Assembly (NCBI GenBank): GCA_026225945.1 | Contig: JAMJFZ010001264.1 | Coordinates: 225,001-289,000, forward strand | Reading direction: 5' to 3' | Length of the DNA stretch: 64,000 nt | DNA from: Cricetomys ansorgei | Taxonomy: Eukaryota > Chordata > Mammalia > Rodentia > Nesomyidae | Part shown: piece by piece, positions 61,146 through 64,000 of the stretch | How positions within the stretch are numbered: the stretch's first letter is position 1 | How the letters are laid out: every line of letters begins with the position of its first letter | Notes under the pieces: generated by a model | What the model was told of the DNA's origin: nothing | What the model saw: the letters and a program-made list of their open reading frames with translations, nothing else | The model's database searches: none | Program-made: the position numbers and the translations under genes

Positions 61146-61535
61146 TTCAAAGGAAAGTGTGTTATTAAGTATTCATGAAACCAAATGAGATTATCTATCT
61201 GGATAAGCCAAATAAATATAAAACAAAGTAGAGTCACCAATTCAAAAGAGACCTAAGGAAAATAAAACCTGGTAGGTCATGACTCTTACACACCAGCCAA
61301 CTGTTACACGGGCCCCAATTGTCAGATGTCCGCAACGGTGTAATGGACTAAAATTTCTACTTTTAATTCAGGCAGTGACCAAGGGATAAACCGACAGAGG
61401 CAGAAATGGCTCCATCCATTTCCTCTCTTGTTTCACCAAGATAGAATAACCAGGAAGGAGGAGCACAAGATTTGAATTCAGGTATCCTGGAGCAGTAATC
61501 CTGCTACTTAATCACACCATCCCACCCTGGCTGGT

Positions 61536-61816
61536 TGTAGAAGTTTATTTTTAGTTATGCATAAAATAATTGTTTTATGCTCTGTTCGGGTGAGGGGCTG
61601 CCTAGGTCTTGGCATTTTGTATTGTCTGCAGGTGTTGGATTTATGTGGGGGAGATGTTTGATCTGCACTCGAGGAGTTCTAAATCAATAAAAACACCTGA
61701 GCTCAGATGCCTGGGGTTCCCTTGTCCAGTATGGTGCTTACCAGGATGGTGGTTCCCTCTGATGAGGTCTAGCAGAGTTTGAACATATGAGAATGCCTCC
61801 TCAGTGAGCCACCACA
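61536..61816 (+). mobile_element. LTR-like rodent repeat, copy 2
   Basis: This block is collinear with 29339-29663: AGTTTATTTTTAGTTATGC, GGTCTTGGCATTTTGTATTG, AATAAAAACACCTGAGCTC, CAGGATGGTGGTTCCCTCTG and GAATGCCTCC. It has TG...CA ends and AATAAA, so it is probably a solo LTR of the same unidentified family. Confidence 0.5.
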
Positions 61817-62714
61817 ACGGCATGTACATACAGCAAGTACACTGACCTCTCTGCTTCCTTAGCCACACAGGGCTATAAAGATGCTTCCTGCCAAATTGGA
61901 ATAAGAAGCAGAAATACAAAATGGATAGCTTTCTGGAAGATAGTAGTAATGGTTATCACAGTTCTCCACGTAAAGCAATTTCTGGTGCAGGGCAATTGAA
62001 GTGAGAAGTGAGTTCTATGTCCAGGAGTCATTTGGTGGTTAGTAGTAGTAAAGGGAAGAGACAGGAAAGGGTTAAAAAGGATTAAAGACATTTTAAAACA
62101 GGAAACACAATGGTGCCTTAGGAACCACTAAACACCTCTTGGCATTTCCTGTTCTTTTCTTGCCCCAGAAGATTGCTTTTGGTAAGTACGAACACACTCA
62201 CCCCTGGGAGCGGGCATTTGTACAGACATGGATGTCAGGCTTGTGCTGCCATTAGTCCATAGCCGCTGATGAGATCTGCTCTGGGAGTTGGGTAGGCTCT
62301 GAGAAGAGGGCTCTGTGGAGAAGGGCTTTTCAGGGAGAATGGAAGTTTGCTCTGGTTTAGAAGGTGAGGAGGGGAGAGAGAGGGGATGGATTGGCATTGA
62401 CCTTCCTGTAAGCATGGAAACATTCCGTCAACAACCTCCGTTTGTCCTCAGCTGTTGCCAGATGGCCAGCCTGAGATTTGCTGGCAGCTGCTTTCAGGCG
62501 AGGTGTTCCAGGAGATGTTATCAGAAGAGGCTGACTTTGAGTGACCTTATTTCTATACCATGCTTTGCAAAGACAGACAGAGACCCGTGGCTTGGTGTCT
62601 GTGGAAGGGCTTCTAGCTAAATGAACAGGCAGGGTGTGGTAGAGAAATGGCTAGAACTAAGCCTCTGTTAATTGAATAGTTAGATGGTAAACTACTAGGT
62701 TATAGTCTTAGATG

Positions 62715-62934
62715 GTGATTCTAAACCTTCCTAATGCTGTAACCCCTTAATACAGTTCCTTGTGTGGGACCCCAACCATAAAATTATTTTCATTGCTACT
62801 TCATAACTATAATTTTGCTGTTATTATGAATCATAATGTAAATGTCTCATGTACAGAAGGTCTTAGGTGACCTTTGTAAAAGGATTATTTGACCCCCAAG
62901 GGAGTCACGACCCACAGGTTGAGAACCATTGGGC
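62715..62934 (+). mobile_element. URR1-like hAT transposon, second copy
   Basis: GATTCTAAACCTTCCTAATG opens the copy. CATAAAATTATTTTCATTGC lies in its interior, then GACCCCCAAGGGAGTCACG and CCCACAGGTTGAGAACC. It is the same family and orientation as 43346-43568. I found no clean 8 bp target duplication. Confidence 0.85.
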
Positions 62935-64000
62935 AACTTTGTTGTCCAGAAAGAATAAGATGGCATCCACCAGTGTCATTTATAATCTTCCAGTAATCAT
63001 GTCTTTAAAGGGGCTAAATGTAATTGTTAATTTAATATTTTATTAAACCCTATATATTCCAGGATTAGTTTTCAACACTTCATTAGACACATTTGAAGTC
63101 CTCACTAGCCACATGTGGGTAGTGGCTAGTGTGACGGACATTTAGATAATCTGGACCAAAGCATTTTTTTCAGAGATGTTAGACCAGTAGCAAAAAGGAA
63201 ACTTTAGTTTTAGCTTTAAACACGTCTCCAGGATGCTCAGATGTAGTAGGATATGCCAGCATTTACATGTCTGTGCTGCAAAAGCTAGCTAGAAACTGGA
63301 TTCCTGAACTTTTCTCCCATCCCTTCTCTCTGTCCTGCACCCTTCTGCTCCAGTGCCTGCTGGGAGGAGAGACCTGAGGGAGTAAGTAAACAGCTTGACC
63401 AAATGGCTGCCTCATTTGTCAACGTGAATCATGACAGATAGTGGTTGAATGTTAATGAATTTGAAATTTAAGAAAAGTCAGAAACGTTTGTTAATGACAT
63501 TACAGTGGTTAGCATGTTGTTTTCTAACATACATGTTATATTCCAAAGAGAAAATGATTTACTCAAAACAGCAGTGAGTTAGCATTATATGTATTTGTTT
63601 TGTACTCTTGCACATCCCTGTAATGTCTGATAGGAAGGTTTTCTGACCCACTTCCATGCTCAGTCTGTCTCAATCTGTTAATTTCATTCTTGACGTTTTC
63701 ACTAAATCCAGGGAAGACCAGCTTACGTCTTTCGAAGGACCGTTTGGGTGTTCTTCTTTCATGTCACATCCAATTTTGGCTTTAAAAAATATAGTTTTTT
63801 TTTTTTTGGTTCTGAAACCCATATTCTATGTTTATTTAAATGCATAGGTTCCTGTCACTTATATCTTGGTTTCTCATACCACCTTAAGAACTACGTCCTG
63901 GGAGAAAGCCCTGAATTAGCAGGGTAGGTACAGGGCACGTAGGTGCAGAACAGTGGTACGGCACACATGAGGCACCGCTCTGATTTACGTTGGAGCTAAG

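Larger units (their letters stand above)
55406..64000. other. intergenic region downstream of Lmx1a
   Basis: No coding exon or RNA gene is recognisable. The region holds B3/B4 SINEs, CA/GA/TG runs, an LTR-like repeat and a URR1 element, listed separately. An AATAAA at 56731-56736 is flanked by A-rich sequence and need not be used. 55410-56600, 56760-58240, 58330-59280, 59850-60180, 61150-61530, 61820-62700 and 62940-64000 hold nothing I can name. Confidence 0.7.

Overview
This is mammalian nuclear DNA from a muroid rodent (the mouse, rat, hamster and vole group). The evidence is split coding exons with GT-AG borders, B1, B2, B3 and B4 SINEs, Lx-type L1 fragments, URR1 hAT transposons, rodent LTR elements and very long CA/TG and GATA microsatellites. 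I cannot fix the species. The B2 copy at 2299-2492 is not the young house-mouse type.

The only protein gene I can support is the 3' part of Lmx1a, a LIM-homeodomain transcription factor, on the + strand. Six coding exons (9467-9699, 44127-44299, 46584-46661, 47989-48058, 51545-51715, 53445-53605) join in frame. They encode residues 89-382 of a protein whose total comes to exactly 382 aa, the known LMX1A length. They carry LIM domain 2, the linker, the complete homeodomain and the C-terminal region. The first LIM domain and the promoter lie upstream of the window. The 3' UTR runs from 53606 to about 55405, with an ATTAAA signal at 55385.

Layout: 1-9466 is the upstream intron, with repeats and a canonical CTCF motif at 1105-1118. 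9467-9699 is the LIM2 exon. 9700-44126 is a 34.4 kb intron holding an unexpected CpG island with a homeodomain/FOX/RFX motif cluster (about 20.2-21.0 kb), three long CA/TG tracts (21.0-25.2 kb), a nested LTR insertion (26.8-27.6 kb), a GATA-rich LTR (30.1-31.2 kb) and several repeat-poor AT-rich stretches that may be enhancers. 44127-53605 holds the compact run of homeodomain and C-terminal exons. 53606-55405 is the 3' UTR. From 55.4 to 64 kb there is intergenic sequence with repeats and no recognisable gene.

The best lead is the intronic CpG island with flanking homeodomain, forkhead and RFX sites. It looks like a developmental regulatory element or an unannotated promoter inside Lmx1a. No novel protein system is visible. 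Most other open reading frames are microsatellite or repeat artefacts.
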